Below the pieces are notes generated by a model. That model was not told where the DNA came from. It saw only the letters and a program-made list of their open reading frames with translations, and made no database searches. A stretch of 44,106 nt of DNA from the IMG/VR virus record IMGVR_UViG_3300025313_000036, positions 1 to 44,106 of that record, one strand, 5' to 3'. Origin of the DNA: a virus. The position numbers and the translations under genes are program-made. Below are positions 43,845 to 44,106 of this stretch, in pieces (the stretch's first letter is position 1; each line of letters begins with the position of its first letter).

Positions 43845-43957
43845 TGCGGGGCGGCGTGGTGCGAACATGCTGAAAAGCTCAAGGGATAGACTTCGGCTTA
43901 CGCAGACTTGGCTTGACATGCAGTCTATCTAAGCAGGTTCAAATCCTGCCCCCGCAA
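43845..43957 (+). tRNA. tRNA-like element with intact acceptor and T arms but an atypical middle
   Basis: TGCGGGG (43845-43851) pairs with CCCCGCA (43950-43956), and GCAGG-TTCAAAT-CCTGC (43933-43949) is a perfect T arm with the right loop. A D-arm-like GCGTG/CATGC lies at about 43854-43870. Between it and the T arm are about 62 nt, far more than a normal anticodon and variable arm, with an 8-bp stem GATAGACT/AGTCTATC (43884-43891 with 43922-43929). No standard 7-nt anticodon loop fits. An intron, an unusual tRNA, a tRNA remnant or an attachment-site copy are possible. At 113 nt it is too long for normal class I or II tRNA. Confidence 0.4.
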
Positions 43958-44092
43958 CTTGGCGGGCATCGTACTTCAGGATGGGATGGTGAGGAGTGGG
44001 GCTACGAAGAACCGAGCATCCAGGAGATCATGGCGCTCGGGATTCGTCCCAACCTGGTACCGGCAAAAACTGGACAGCCATCAATGTTTTGA
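43913..44092 (+). CDS. Possible small ORF at the window end
   Basis: An open frame that has no ATG runs into GEEWGYEEPSIQEIMALGIR with TGA at 44090-44092. TTG 43913 would give 59 residues but overlaps the tRNA-like element. It might be the end of a gene whose start lies elsewhere or is damaged. The following bases are a C8 run and a C-rich end, perhaps a low-quality contig edge. Confidence 0.22.
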   Translation: MTCSLSKQVQILPPQLGGHRTSGWDGEEWGYEEPSIQEIMALGIRPNLVPAKTGQPSMF

Positions 44093-44106
44093 CCCCCCCC
44101 TACCCC

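Noticed and set aside
43845-43957. tmRNA or selenocysteine tRNA
   Set aside because: The element is too short for tmRNA and has no tag frame. Its acceptor and D arms do not fit the 8+5 pattern of tRNA-Sec.
44080-44106. C-rich sequence at the right edge as a phage end or cos site
   Set aside because: No single-strand end or repeat supports it. A C8 run at a contig end is more likely low-quality sequence.

Overview
This window looks like part of a tailed double-stranded DNA phage (or prophage) genome. It carries a nearly complete virion module, a replication module and a large block of small accessory genes, with no ribosomal, metabolic or integrase genes. The tape measure gene runs off base 1, so the genome is not complete here. 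The host cannot be named. An encoded surface protein with an LPETG sorting signal and a Thr/Pro-rich stalk points to a monoderm (Gram-positive-type) host; Chloroflexota would fit the style of the stalk, but that is a low-confidence inference.

Layout. Bases 1-12753 are a leftward (minus-strand) structural operon: tape measure, frameshifted tail chaperones, a tail tube gene interrupted by a group I intron, a repeat-rich tail or adhesin-like protein, a sulfotransferase-like protein, decoration proteins, a Mu gpT-like major capsid and a Mu I-like protease. It starts from a sigma70-like promoter followed by an intrinsic terminator in the leader, so attenuation or antitermination is likely. Bases 12785-13823 hold three small rightward genes. 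Bases 13827-24155 are a second leftward operon. Its promoter-proximal half is a DNA base-modification locus (ParB-like/DpdB-like, DpdA-like transglycosylase, QueD-like, glycosyltransferase, an unknown protein, QueF-like, YhhQ-like transporter). It continues into small and large terminase, a portal fused to a 2H phosphoesterase, and a head morphogenesis protein.

Bases 24177-43829 are rightward: accessory genes (an LPETG surface protein, zinc-ribbon proteins, a SymE-like gene with an in-frame stop), an IS200/IS605-type tnpB element, an N6-adenine methyltransferase, a winged-helix regulator, a replication initiator with iteron-like repeats inside its gene, a DnaB-like helicase, a SMARCAL1/SNF2-like helicase with HARP-like domains, a tnpB remnant, a SWIM-domain protein, a hendecad-repeat protein and an SSB-like protein. 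Six near-identical promoter-leader cassettes (TTGACA-N17-TAYAAT followed by an AGGACAACAGATCA-like leader; the 39515 copy diverges slightly) are scattered through the rightward genes and probably coordinate them. Several intergenic regions fold as structured RNAs.

How the parts fit. The phage appears to import or salvage a 7-deazaguanine precursor (YhhQ-like), place it in DNA (DpdA plus ParB-like), and perhaps modify it further (QueF-like, QueD-like, glycosyltransferase), protecting its DNA from restriction. The modification genes sit in the same transcription unit as terminase and portal. The most unusual features are the glycosyltransferase-containing deazaguanine locus, the portal-2H phosphoesterase fusion, the ORF-less group I intron in the tail tube gene, the repeated promoter cassettes and the phage-encoded sortase substrate.
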